This document shows positions 7,720 to 14,188 of a DNA stretch of 18,540 nucleotides, in pieces. Source of the DNA: Fimousia sp036311565. GTDB taxonomy: Bacteria; Bacillota; Clostridia; Lachnospirales; Lachnospiraceae. The notes beneath the pieces were generated by a model. The model did no database searches. It was not told the origin of the DNA and saw only the letters and a program-made list of their open reading frames with translations. The stretch lies in the NCBI GenBank assembly GCA_036311565.1, contig JAXJPR010000025.1, forward strand, positions 1-18,540, read 5' to 3'. The position numbers and the translations under genes are program-made. Position 1 is the stretch's first letter, and the number at the start of each line of letters is the position of its first letter.

Positions 7720-8085
7720 TTATTTTTCATCTTCCATTATCTCTGTTTTAAAATCACTTGCTGTCCATTCGGCTGAACAATCATTTCCTGTGATTTCAAT
7801 TACCTGTTTCATTAGTGCCCGACAATCTGCCAGTAACTCATATAAATTCTCTGTTTCCAAATAATCCAGACGTTCCCACAATCTCCGTATCTCAAGGCTT
7901 AACCGATCACTCTGATATTTGCCAACCGCAATCTTTATTTCCTGATGAAGTACTGACTGAATAAAATACTTTCCTTTTGGCAGTCCACTTACTGTAATAC
8001 GGGCTTCTAATTCCCTGCGCTCTTCCGGTGTCATCCGAAAGCAAACTGTCTGGTTTCTTTTTCTGTTTTTATCTAATCCACTCAT
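7720..8085 (-). CDS. Ribbon-helix-helix relaxosome accessory protein (MobC-like)
   Basis: The 121-residue protein opens with a basic leader and a ribbon-helix-helix stretch: the beta strand QTVCFRMTPEE, then helices ERRELEARITVSGL and KGKYFIQSVLHQEI. This is the arrangement of MobC/NikA-type proteins that bind oriT and assist the relaxase. The C-terminal half is helical and acidic. Its ATG overlaps the integrase stop codon (TAATG), with GGGAGGAG upstream inside int, so it is translationally coupled to the integrase. Whether it acts at oriT or as a repressor is not decided by the sequence. Confidence 0.75.
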   Translation of the reverse strand: MSGLDKNRKRNQTVCFRMTPEERRELEARITVSGLPKGKYFIQSVLHQEIKIAVGKYQSDRLSLEIRRLWERLDYLETENLYELLADCRALMKQVIEITGNDCSAEWTASDFKTEIMEDEK

Positions 8086-9149
8086 TACAACTCCTCCCTG
8101 TATTCACTGTCCAGCCGATCAGCCAGTTTCGTCTGCTTGTTTGGATAAAGATGTGCATAGGTATTCAACGTAGTTTCCACTTTTTCATGTCCCAGCCGAT
8201 TTGCAATTTCCAATGGTGAAAATCCAAGCTCAATCAGTAGACTTGCGTGTGAATGTCTCAAATCATGCAGCCGTATCCGCTTTACACCACTTTCTTTAAT
8301 TCCTCTCTGCATTTCATGCTCGAGATAATATTTTGTAATGGGAAACAGCCTGTCGTCCTCCTGCAAATCATATAAGCTATCCATATAATCCTTGATATCT
8401 GCAGCTAGAAACTCTGGAATGGTAATCACTCTCTTGCTCTTCGGCGTCTTTGGTGGAGTAATCACATCTTTCCTGCCAAGACGCTGATAAGATTTTGTGA
8501 TAGAAATCGTTCGTTTTTCCAGGTCAACATCTTTTGGAGTCAAAGCCAGCAGTTCTCCCAAACGCATCCCCGTCCAGTACAAAGTCATAAATGCCATATA
8601 AGAAAGCCTTTTGTTCATAACGCTGTCGATAAACTTCCTAAATTCCTCTCCTGTCCAGAAATCCATTTCTTCAGCTTTGCTCTTTCCCATGCTTCCAGCC
8701 TTTGCACAGGGATTACTTTTCAAATCGTAATATCTGACTGCATAATTAAATATTGCACTCAACTGGTTATTAATTGTTTTCAGGTAAGTAGGTGAATACC
8801 CCTTTTTAATCAACTCATTCTGCCATTGCCTGATGTCCGCTGCTGTAATATCATTTACCCGCTTCTTCCCGAAATACGGAAGAATTTTCAGTTCCACAAT
8901 ATACTTTTTCGTTCTCATGGTATGCTCTCGCAGACGAGTCTCCATATCTGCACAATACATTTTCCAGAATTCCTCAAATTTCATATCAAAGTCCGCATTC
9001 TGCGTAATAAGGAAATTTCGCAGCCATTCCTCCGCCTCTCTTTTGGTCGCAAAACCTCTTTTAGTAGATTTCCGGCGCTTTCCCTGCCAATCCGTATAAC
9101 GATACTGAATCAACCATTTTCCTGTTTTCTTGTCTTTTTCTGCTCTCAT
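8085..9149 (-). CDS. int: Tyrosine recombinase / integrase (Tn916 Int type)
   Basis: This enzyme integrates and excises the element. The 354-residue protein has an N-terminal arm-binding domain (about 1-48, with KWLIQYRYTDWQGKRR and a FATKREAEEWL helix), a SAM-like core-binding domain (about 52-150), and a catalytic domain. Catalytic residues are visible: R196 in TGMRLGEL, H295-x2-R298 in LHDLRHSHA, H321 in LGHEKVETT, and the nucleophile Y331 in NTYAHLYP. The length is normal. The arm-binding domain fits the paired TGTACTCA repeats at both element ends, and the target inferred here is the guaA 3' end. GGAGG lies 8 bases before the ATG. It is 12 bases downstream of xis in the same operon. Unusually, 3.4 kb of regulator and cargo separate it from its own right end. 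Confidence 0.95.
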   Translation of the reverse strand: MRAEKDKKTGKWLIQYRYTDWQGKRRKSTKRGFATKREAEEWLRNFLITQNADFDMKFEEFWKMYCADMETRLREHTMRTKKYIVELKILPYFGKKRVNDITAADIRQWQNELIKKGYSPTYLKTINNQLSAIFNYAVRYYDLKSNPCAKAGSMGKSKAEEMDFWTGEEFRKFIDSVMNKRLSYMAFMTLYWTGMRLGELLALTPKDVDLEKRTISITKSYQRLGRKDVITPPKTPKSKRVITIPEFLAADIKDYMDSLYDLQEDDRLFPITKYYLEHEMQRGIKESGVKRIRLHDLRHSHASLLIELGFSPLEIANRLGHEKVETTLNTYAHLYPNKQTKLADRLDSEYREEL

Positions 9150-9161
9150 TCAAAACACCTC

Positions 9162-9350
9162 CTACACGCTGTAACCATACCAGCGTTTTTCAAAATAACG
9201 TCTGGGAACTTTTCCTGCAATCACCAGAAATCCTTCTTTTTCCAATTCCTGATTTAGCTTACGAATCAGCTTGTAAGCATGACCCACGGAAACACCCAAC
9301 ATTTCTGCGAGTTCATTTGCAGTAATATAAATCTTGTTATTCTGTGCCAT
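9162..9350 (-). CDS. xis: Excisionase (Xis-like, winged-helix)
   Basis: A 62-residue basic protein with the helix-turn-helix of Tn916-type excisionases: ITANELAEMLGVSVGHAYKL, then a wing ending GKVPRRYFEKRW. It would bend the element ends and direct the integrase toward excision. AGGAGG lies 6 bases before the ATG. It is the first gene of the leftward operon, driven by the consensus promoter at 9403-9431 and probably repressed by the divergent XRE protein. Confidence 0.9.
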   Translation of the reverse strand: MAQNNKIYITANELAEMLGVSVGHAYKLIRKLNQELEKEGFLVIAGKVPRRYFEKRWYGYSV

Positions 9351-9374
9351 ATGAAATTCCTCCTTTTCTTTCCG

Positions 9375-9424
9375 TAGCGCATCCGCTACTTTTTATATTT
9401 TTATTATATGTAGCGACATCGCTA
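9375..9424. promoter_or_regulatory. Operator pair TAGCG-N4-CGCTA between xis and the XRE gene
   Basis: TAGCG-CATC-CGCTA lies at 9375-9388 and TAGCG-ACAT-CGCTA at 9411-9424, 36 bp apart. The second fills the spacer of the xis promoter; the first lies in the xis leader. A relaxed copy (TAGCT-ATCT-CGATA, 9479-9492) overlaps the start of the XRE transcript, and a fourth lies at 235-248. The divergent XRE regulator is the obvious candidate to bind them. Confidence 0.75.
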
Positions 9425-9431
9425 TTGTCAA
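9403..9431 (-). promoter_or_regulatory. Consensus sigma-70 promoter of the xis-int-mob operon
   Basis: Read leftward, TTGACA (9431-9426), a 17-base spacer and TATAAT (9408-9403) match the consensus perfectly. The spacer contains the inverted repeat TAGCG-N4-CGCTA, so a bound repressor would exclude RNA polymerase. Confidence 0.85.
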
Positions 9432-9468
9432 GTGTTTTGAAATGCCTGTAGAAAAATTTTTTCATACG

Positions 9469-9492
9469 TGATATAATGTAGCTATCTCGATA
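9469..9492 (+). promoter_or_regulatory. Promoter of the XRE gene with overlapping operator-like site
   Basis: An extended -10, TG-A-TATAAT (9469-9477), has only a weak -35 (TAGAAA, 9449-9454). The imperfect operator TAGCT-ATCT-CGATA (9479-9492) lies over the expected transcription start, suggesting weak autorepression. The ribosome site GGAGGG follows before the ATG at 9510. Confidence 0.65.
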
Positions 9493-9509
9493 CATGGAGG
9501 GCGATTAAA

Positions 9510-10130
9510 ATGACCGTAGGAGAAAAAATCAAATACTGCCGAAAACAAATCGGAATCACACAAGATAAACTGGCTGAACTGACCGGCATCCATCCGGTGT
9601 CCATCCGAAAATATGAAACAAATAAAATGCAGCCACAACCTCCTCAGTTAGAGAAGATTGCAGCCGCACTCGGTGTCAGTTATAATGCTTTGAACGGCAG
9701 TGATAATGCCGGACTTCGTCTGGAAACAGTCGGTGATCTGATGGGAGTACTTATGGTGCTTTGTAATTCCGGCATCCTACAGATCAACGGAGAGCGTGGA
9801 GAAGATAAACTGTTAAAGGATGAAACGGTATCTATCCAGTTCAATCCTATCCTTTCCTCTTATCTGGAATTTGGCTATAGTTCTAGAGGAAAAGAGCATA
9901 CATTATCTTTGCAGGACGCTTTGTTAAATATCAAAAGTTATAAGGTGTTTAATGACTTGTTAAAATGGGAAAAGATGAATTACCTCTACCAGAGTGCTTT
10001 GAAATCCGCTGGTGATAATCCAAATGAAGCTACACTGGCAGCTATAGATGAAATTGCTGAGACAAAAGAAAAAGTAGAATTGGAATTACAGAAAAGTCAG
10101 ATGTTGCTTGATACATCTGATTGTATTTAG
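9510..10130 (+). CDS. XRE-family (Cro/CI-type) regulator of the element
   Basis: The 206-residue protein has an N-terminal helix-turn-helix of the XRE family (about 4-60: IKYCRKQIGITQDKLAELTG, HPVSIRKYET, LEKIAAALGV). A longer C-terminal domain of unknown fold ends in a helical, glutamate-rich tail (about 170-200). It carries no visible peptidase motif of a LexA/CI self-cleaving type. It is divergent from xis and shares an intergenic region with two perfect and one relaxed copy of TAGCG-N4-CGCTA. It is therefore the likely repressor of excision and mobilization genes and of itself. It may also drive the HNH gene that starts 48 bases after its stop codon. GGAGGG lies 8 bases before the ATG. 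Confidence 0.85.
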   Translation: MTVGEKIKYCRKQIGITQDKLAELTGIHPVSIRKYETNKMQPQPPQLEKIAAALGVSYNALNGSDNAGLRLETVGDLMGVLMVLCNSGILQINGERGEDKLLKDETVSIQFNPILSSYLEFGYSSRGKEHTLSLQDALLNIKSYKVFNDLLKWEKMNYLYQSALKSAGDNPNEATLAAIDEIAETKEKVELELQKSQMLLDTSDCI

Positions 10131-10178
10131 TTCAATATTTCACTCATCAACAAAGACTAATTTTCCAGGAGTAATACA

Positions 10179-10961
10179 ATGAACAAAAATAGAGATGATT
10201 TTTCACAGCAGGTAAAAGATACTCTGGCCAAACGTGTCGGATATCATTGCTCAAACCCAAATTGTCAAAAGCCAACTATCGGAGCCCAAGAGGGCGATAC
10301 CAAATCAATTAACATAGGAATCGCTGCTCATATAGCTGCAGCCGCACCAGGTGGGCCACGTTATGATTCTTCTATGACATCAGAAGAGAGGAGCTCCATA
10401 GATAACGGCATTTGGTTATGTTCAAACTGTTCCATCATGATTGATAGAGATGAGCACAAATATACTATAGAATTACTAAAAAAATGGAAAAAACAAGCAG
10501 AGGCAATTTCCCATGCTAATATTGCTCATTCCACTATCGAACATCCGACAACAACTATCTCTTTAGATATATATAATCTTTTATTATTTAGAAAGGATTT
10601 AACTAAATGTCTAAAATGGCTGTCCTTATTTAAGGAATCGCCTCATATTATCCTTGATTCAAGCAATTTTCCCTTACCATCTAATTGGGAAAAATTATTA
10701 GCCGATAATAATTCATTTTTAGGCATGGAATTCACTATAACACTTCACGAAATATGTGAATATATTGATAAATTAAAACTGATTATGGACGAAGAAAGAG
10801 AACGAGTAAGCAAACAATATCCTCGTAGAAATAGTGGACATATTGCTGATATAGGAGCTGTAACATACTGTAATCGTCTTGATGATATTACATCGTTCCT
10901 GTTAGATAATTTCACTCAGAGCATTTTAGACACACTTTCACAAAAACTAGAAGAACAATAA
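10179..10961 (+). CDS. Stand-alone HNH-type nuclease with Cap5-like zinc/HNH domain
   Basis: Residues 15-110 show a nuclease-like zinc domain: C24-x4-C29, an AAHIAAAAPGGPRYD stretch with H51, an R71-to-N76 segment followed by GIWLC, and C81-x2-C84 leading to ID and a WKKQAE helix. The same domain forms the nuclease half of Cap5 (HNH-SAVED) effectors of CBASS and of related defence effectors. No SAVED domain follows. Residues 120-260 are a short helical region that I do not recognise. The residue after the last cysteine is Ser rather than the His seen in many HNH proteins, so activity is not certain. AGGAG precedes the ATG by about 9 bases. It is 48 bases downstream of the XRE gene and probably shares its transcript. 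A relic of the element's right end begins 3 bases after its stop codon. Confidence 0.7.
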   Translation: MNKNRDDFSQQVKDTLAKRVGYHCSNPNCQKPTIGAQEGDTKSINIGIAAHIAAAAPGGPRYDSSMTSEERSSIDNGIWLCSNCSIMIDRDEHKYTIELLKKWKKQAEAISHANIAHSTIEHPTTTISLDIYNLLLFRKDLTKCLKWLSLFKESPHIILDSSNFPLPSNWEKLLADNNSFLGMEFTITLHEICEYIDKLKLIMDEERERVSKQYPRRNSGHIADIGAVTYCNRLDDITSFLLDNFTQSILDTLSQKLEEQ

Positions 10962-10963
10962 TT

Positions 10964-11015
10964 TTCTTCTCAATCTATACTTAAGCAACATAACAAGAGT
11001 CCCCGAAACCGCATA
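10964..11015. repeat. Degenerate internal copy of the element's right end
   Basis: Aligned without gaps to 12472-12523, 39 of 52 bases agree. The match includes both arm-repeat positions (TCTTCTCA and TATACTTA for TGTACTCA twice, same 11-bp step), the ACATAACAAGAG block, and the left arm of the terminator. The right arm of the terminator is missing. A further shortened echo, AACATAAAGAGTCC, occurs at 11072-11085. It looks like a decayed former end of the element. Confidence 0.7.
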
Positions 11016-11119
11016 TAGAAAATATTGGCTTGTGTAAATCTTCTTTGATATAAGATATAAATTTACATTTTAACATAAAGAGTCCTTGGGTAATAAAAGC
11101 AATGAAAGGATAAAACACA

Positions 11120-11671
11120 ATGGATATTTATTTTTTATCATCTAACAAATTTAAAATAAATGAAGTACAAACAATCTTGAATTCATCTAACATTACCATA
11201 CATTCTGTTTCTAAAAAAATAAATGAGATACAGAGTAATGATATGACTGAAATTGCCTTAGACAAAGCCCTTAAAGCATTTCAGCAAATCGGACGTCCGA
11301 TTTTAGTCGAGCAAACAGGTCTATTAATAAAAGACTTTGGAAATCTACCTGGAGGATTAACTCAGATTTTTTGGGATTCATTAGAAGCAGACAAATTCAG
11401 TGATATATTTTCAAAAATAGGTTCTGCTGAAGTTACTGCTAAAACCGTATTAGCTTTTTGTGATGGAAAACAAATTCATACATTTGAAGGAGCAGTTGAT
11501 GGTCACATTGTATGCCCTCCTAGAGGAAATAAAGATTTTCAATGGGATTGTATTTTTGAACCTCTTGGATATAATCAAACCTTTGCAGAACTAGGAGAAC
11601 AAAAAAATGAAATTTCTATGCGGAAAATAGCTTTAGAAAAGCTCAGAACATATTTGGAGGAAATCAAATGA
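11120..11671 (+). CDS. HAM1/RdgB-like protein, KomB-like (Kongming-type sensor)
   Basis: A 183-residue protein of the HAM1/ITPase family, whose usual members hydrolyse ITP, XTP and dITP to monophosphates. Family landmarks are S8-N-K10, E44, FEG at 122-124, the PPRG loop to G136, DFQWDCIF at 139-146, TFAE at 154-157, K162 and S166-M-R168. Key positions differ from the norm: the usual E/D-D before (S/T)GL is E64-Q65, the usual FGWDP is FQWDC, and the usual SHR is SMR. This suggests a nucleotide-binding protein with weakened or altered hydrolysis. Its stop codon overlaps the start of the SIR2 gene by 4 bases (ATGA). A HAM1-like protein (KomB) paired with a SIR2-like protein (KomC) is the core of the Kongming anti-phage system, in which dITP triggers NAD+ depletion. 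The gene is A+T-rich, like the cargo around it. AAAGGA lies 9 bases before the ATG. Confidence 0.8.
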   Translation: MDIYFLSSNKFKINEVQTILNSSNITIHSVSKKINEIQSNDMTEIALDKALKAFQQIGRPILVEQTGLLIKDFGNLPGGLTQIFWDSLEADKFSDIFSKIGSAEVTAKTVLAFCDGKQIHTFEGAVDGHIVCPPRGNKDFQWDCIFEPLGYNQTFAELGEQKNEISMRKIALEKLRTYLEEIK

Positions 11672-12456
11672 TTGATGAATTAAAAAAATCTATAAAAAGT
11701 AAAAATACTATATTATTTGTTGGTGCAGGTATTTCAGCCACTTTAGGACTTCCCACTTGGTCAGAGTTAATTTCCCAAATTGCTTCAGATTTAGGTTATG
11801 ATGATAAACTTTTTAAACAATATGGTGACAGCTTAACTCTGGCAGAATTTTATTTTATAAAGAAAGGACGTATAGGAGAATTAAGAAGTTGGATGGATCG
11901 TCACTGGAACGTTCCTGATACTGTAATTAAATCCTCAAAGATTTATGAAGCCATTGCCAATCTAGACTTTCCTTTAATCTATACAACAAATTATGATCAT
12001 TGTTTAGAAACTGCACTGAACTGTTGGGGAAAAAAATACAAAAAAATCGTAGATGTAGACGATTTAGTAAATCTTGATTCTGATACAACTCAAATTGTCA
12101 AATTTCATGGTGATACAATTTCTGACGAATCTATTGTATTAACAGAAAGCAGTTACTTTAAACGCTTAGATTTTGAATCGCCTCTTGATATTAAATTACG
12201 TTCGGATATGTTAGGAAAGTCTATCTTGTTCATAGGCTATAGCCTTTCCGACATTAATATCAGACTCTTAATTTATAAATTGGATCAGTTGTGGAAAAAT
12301 AGTAATGAAAGTAAACGTCCAGCATCATATATTTTTTTACCCACACCTAATCCTATACAAGAAACAATTTTACAAAGTCGAGGAATTAATACAATAATTG
12401 GCGAGGGACTCGATAAAAAAGAAAGTACTGAAAAGTTTTTAACAAATCTACTTTAA
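11668..12456 (+). CDS. SIR2-family NADase effector, KomC-like
   Basis: A 262-residue SIR2 (SIR2_2 type) protein. It shows G19-A-G-I22 of the NAD+-binding loop, LPTW, YTTN108YD with the catalytic-type Asn, KFH147GD with the catalytic-type His, and FIGYSLSDIN at 188-197. All residues expected for NAD+ cleavage are present, and no second domain or membrane segment is visible. In bacterial defence, such SIR2 proteins deplete NAD+ when a partner senses infection. The 4-base overlap with the HAM1-like gene implies a stoichiometric pair, as in KomB-KomC of Kongming. No adenosine deaminase (KomA) is found here. The gene ends 16 bases before the right arm repeats, so it is the outermost right cargo, closed by the terminator at 12505-12552. 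Confidence 0.85.
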   Translation: MIDELKKSIKSKNTILFVGAGISATLGLPTWSELISQIASDLGYDDKLFKQYGDSLTLAEFYFIKKGRIGELRSWMDRHWNVPDTVIKSSKIYEAIANLDFPLIYTTNYDHCLETALNCWGKKYKKIVDVDDLVNLDSDTTQIVKFHGDTISDESIVLTESSYFKRLDFESPLDIKLRSDMLGKSILFIGYSLSDINIRLLIYKLDQLWKNSNESKRPASYIFLPTPNPIQETILQSRGINTIIGEGLDKKESTEKFLTNLL

Positions 12457-12472
12457 ACAATAAGCACAAAAT

Positions 12473-12491
12473 TGTACTCATTCTGTACTCA
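12473..12491. repeat. Right arm-type integrase repeats
   Basis: TGTACTCA at 12473-12480 and 12484-12491, start-to-start 11 bp, preceded by AAAAT as at the left end. They lie 60 bp inside the right core, versus about 102 bp at the left, an asymmetry common for integrase arms. Confidence 0.75.
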
Positions 12492-12504
12492 AATCACATA
12501 ACAA

Positions 12505-12552
12505 GAGCCCGGAAACCCGCATAAATGCTGGATTTCCGAGCTCCATTTTTTT
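12505..12552 (+). terminator. Terminator at the element's right edge
   Basis: GAGC-C-CGGAAA (12505-12515) pairs with TTTCCG-A-GCTC (12533-12543), an inner GCAT/ATGC stem is possible, and seven Ts follow (12546-12552). It ends the rightward HAM1-SIR2 transcript and shields guaA from antisense reading. The T-run runs into the guaA stop codon. On the minus strand no good T-run follows, so it is a poor terminator for guaA. Confidence 0.85.
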
Positions 12553-12562
12553 ACTCAAACTC
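12551..12562. other. Putative attR core within the guaA 3' end
   Basis: TTACTCAAACTC is the complement of the final guaA codons (GAG TTT GAG TAA) and matches 191-202 in 11 of 12 bases. Integration here leaves GuaA intact because the core supplies the same last residues and stop. Confidence 0.65.
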
Positions 12563-14092
12563 AATCGTTCCAGGTGGTTTGCTCGTCAAATCATACATGA
12601 CCCTATTGACACCTTTCACTTCATTGATAATTCTTGATGTTACCTTAAACAGTACTTCATAAGGAATTTCTGCACATTCTGCTGTCATAAAGTCGCTTGT
12701 ATTTACCGCTCTTAATGCAACTGCATAGTCATAAGTTCTAAAGTCTCCCATTACTCCTACAGATCTCATATTGGTAAGTCCTGCGAAGTACTGGCCTAAT
12801 CCTTTATCTAATCCTGCTTTTGCAATTTCTTCACGGTAGATATAGTCTGCATCCTGTACGATACGTACTTTTTCTTCGGTTACTTCTCCGATAATACGGA
12901 TTCCAAGTCCTGGACCTGGGAATGGTTGTCTATATACTAAGTATTCTGGAATACCTAATTCCAGACCTGCTTTTCTTACTTCATCTTTAAATAACATACG
13001 AAGTGGTTCGATGATTTCTTTAAAATCAACTACGTCAGGAAGTCCTCCTACGTTGTGGTGGGATTTGATCACTGCTGATTTTCCTAATCCACTTTCGATT
13101 ACGTCAGGATAGATGGTTCCCTGTACTAAGAAATCTACAGAACCGATTTTCTTTGCTTCTTCTTCGAATACACGGATGAATTCTTCACCGATGATCTTAC
13201 GTTTTGCTTCTGGTTCTGTCACACCTTTTAATCTATCATAGTATCTTTGCTGTGCATTCACACGGATAAAGTTTAATTCGTATGGACCATCTGGGCCGAA
13301 TACTGCTTCTACTTCATCTCCTTCATTTTTACGAAGTAAACCATGGTCTACGAATACACAAGTTAACTGTTTTCCGATTGCCTTTGATAATAATACTGCT
13401 GCTACAGAAGAATCAACTCCACCGGAAAGTGCACAAAGTACTTTTCCATCTCCGACTTTTTCACGGATAGATTTGATGGTTTCTTCTACGAAAGATTCCA
13501 TCTGCCAGTCACCTTTACATCCGCATACATCATATACGAAGTTACGAAGCATTTTCTGACCTTCCTTTGTATGCATTACTTCTGGATGGAACTGTGTTGC
13601 ATAAATTTTGCGTTCTGGGCATTCCATAGCTGCTGTCGGACAGGCATCTGTATAAGCGCTGCGTACAAATCCTTCTGGTACTTCTGCAATATAGTCTGTA
13701 TGACTCATCCATGTGATTGTCTTTTCTTCTACATCTTTAAACAATACAGACGCAGCTTCTACTGTTGTTTCTGTATAGCCATATTCGCTGACTGGAGCTG
13801 TTTCTACTTTACCTCCAAGCAGATGAGCAACTAACTGGGAACCGTAACAGATTCCAAGAATTGGTACTCCAATGTTAAAGATTTCTTTATCATAGACCGG
13901 TGATGCAGGATCATATACGCTGTTTGGTCCACCTGTAAAAATGATTCCTTTCGGATTCATTGCTTTAATTTTTTCTAAATCCAATGTATATGGATGTACT
14001 TCTGCGTAAACATTGCATTCTCTGACACGTCTTGCAATTAGCTGGTTATATTGTCCTCCAAAGTCAAGGACGATAATCATTTCTTTTTGCAC
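12551..14092 (-). CDS. guaA: GMP synthase (glutamine-hydrolysing)
   Basis: Catalyses XMP + ATP + glutamine to GMP, the last step of guanine nucleotide synthesis, in the cytosol. The 513-residue protein has an N-terminal class I glutamine amidotransferase domain (nucleophile C82 in GICYG, later QFHPEV), a PP-loop ATP pyrophosphatase domain (CALSGGVDSS) and the C-terminal dimerisation domain ending PPGTIEFE. The start is GTG at 14092, with GGAGG 8 bases upstream; an in-frame ATG 12 bases later is too far from it. The gene has its own promoter. The 3' end is the element's insertion site and stays intact. Its probable native terminator now lies beyond the element. Confidence 0.97.
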   Translation of the reverse strand: MQKEMIIVLDFGGQYNQLIARRVRECNVYAEVHPYTLDLEKIKAMNPKGIIFTGGPNSVYDPASPVYDKEIFNIGVPILGICYGSQLVAHLLGGKVETAPVSEYGYTETTVEAASVLFKDVEEKTITWMSHTDYIAEVPEGFVRSAYTDACPTAAMECPERKIYATQFHPEVMHTKEGQKMLRNFVYDVCGCKGDWQMESFVEETIKSIREKVGDGKVLCALSGGVDSSVAAVLLSKAIGKQLTCVFVDHGLLRKNEGDEVEAVFGPDGPYELNFIRVNAQQRYYDRLKGVTEPEAKRKIIGEEFIRVFEEEAKKIGSVDFLVQGTIYPDVIESGLGKSAVIKSHHNVGGLPDVVDFKEIIEPLRMLFKDEVRKAGLELGIPEYLVYRQPFPGPGLGIRIIGEVTEEKVRIVQDADYIYREEIAKAGLDKGLGQYFAGLTNMRSVGVMGDFRTYDYAVALRAVNTSDFMTAECAEIPYEVLFKVTSRIINEVKGVNRVMYDLTSKPPGTIEFE

Positions 14093-14125
14093 AAAAAGTT
14101 CCTCCTTTTGTTTTATTATTTTCTT

Positions 14126-14154
14126 ATTATAAAGGAGAAAAATTAGTTTTACAA
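14126..14154 (-). promoter_or_regulatory. guaA promoter
   Basis: Leftward TTGTAA (14154-14149), 17-base spacer, TATAAT (14131-14126), 33 bases before the GTG start. The leader is too short for a purine riboswitch. Upstream, a weak AT-rich hairpin (AGTTTA/TAAACT near 14157-14171) is the only terminator candidate after the aminotransferase gene. Confidence 0.65.
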
Positions 14155-14188
14155 GTAGTTTAGAATAAACTTCTAAAGGAAAAGCATG

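Larger units (their letters stand above)
191..12562. mobile_element. Integrative mobilizable element at the guaA 3' end
   Basis: The element is bounded by a 12-bp near-repeat at the 3' end of guaA and by paired TGTACTCA repeats inside each end. It encodes a tyrosine integrase, an excisionase, a MobV relaxase with an oriT-like region, a RepA-like ATPase and a ribbon-helix-helix protein, but no conjugation (VirB4/coupling) genes. It is therefore mobilizable rather than self-transmissible. The 3' end of guaA is a well-known integration site for such elements in Firmicutes. Cargo on both flanks looks defensive and is visibly more A+T-rich than the mob-int backbone. The boundaries rest on the repeat and are not proven by an empty-site comparison. 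Confidence 0.8.

Noticed and set aside
10179..10961. The HNH gene as the missing KomA of a Kongming locus
   Set aside because: It has zinc/HNH motifs and no adenosine deaminase signature. A fossil element end also separates it from the HAM1-SIR2 pair.
11120..12456. Assignment to Thoeris, DSR or SIR2-HerA
   Set aside because: No TIR sensor, no long C-terminal region on the SIR2 protein and no HerA ATPase. The HAM1 partner fits Kongming-type pairs better.
14093..14188. Purine riboswitch before guaA
   Set aside because: The leader from the promoter to the start is only about 30 bases and holds no aptamer-like structure.
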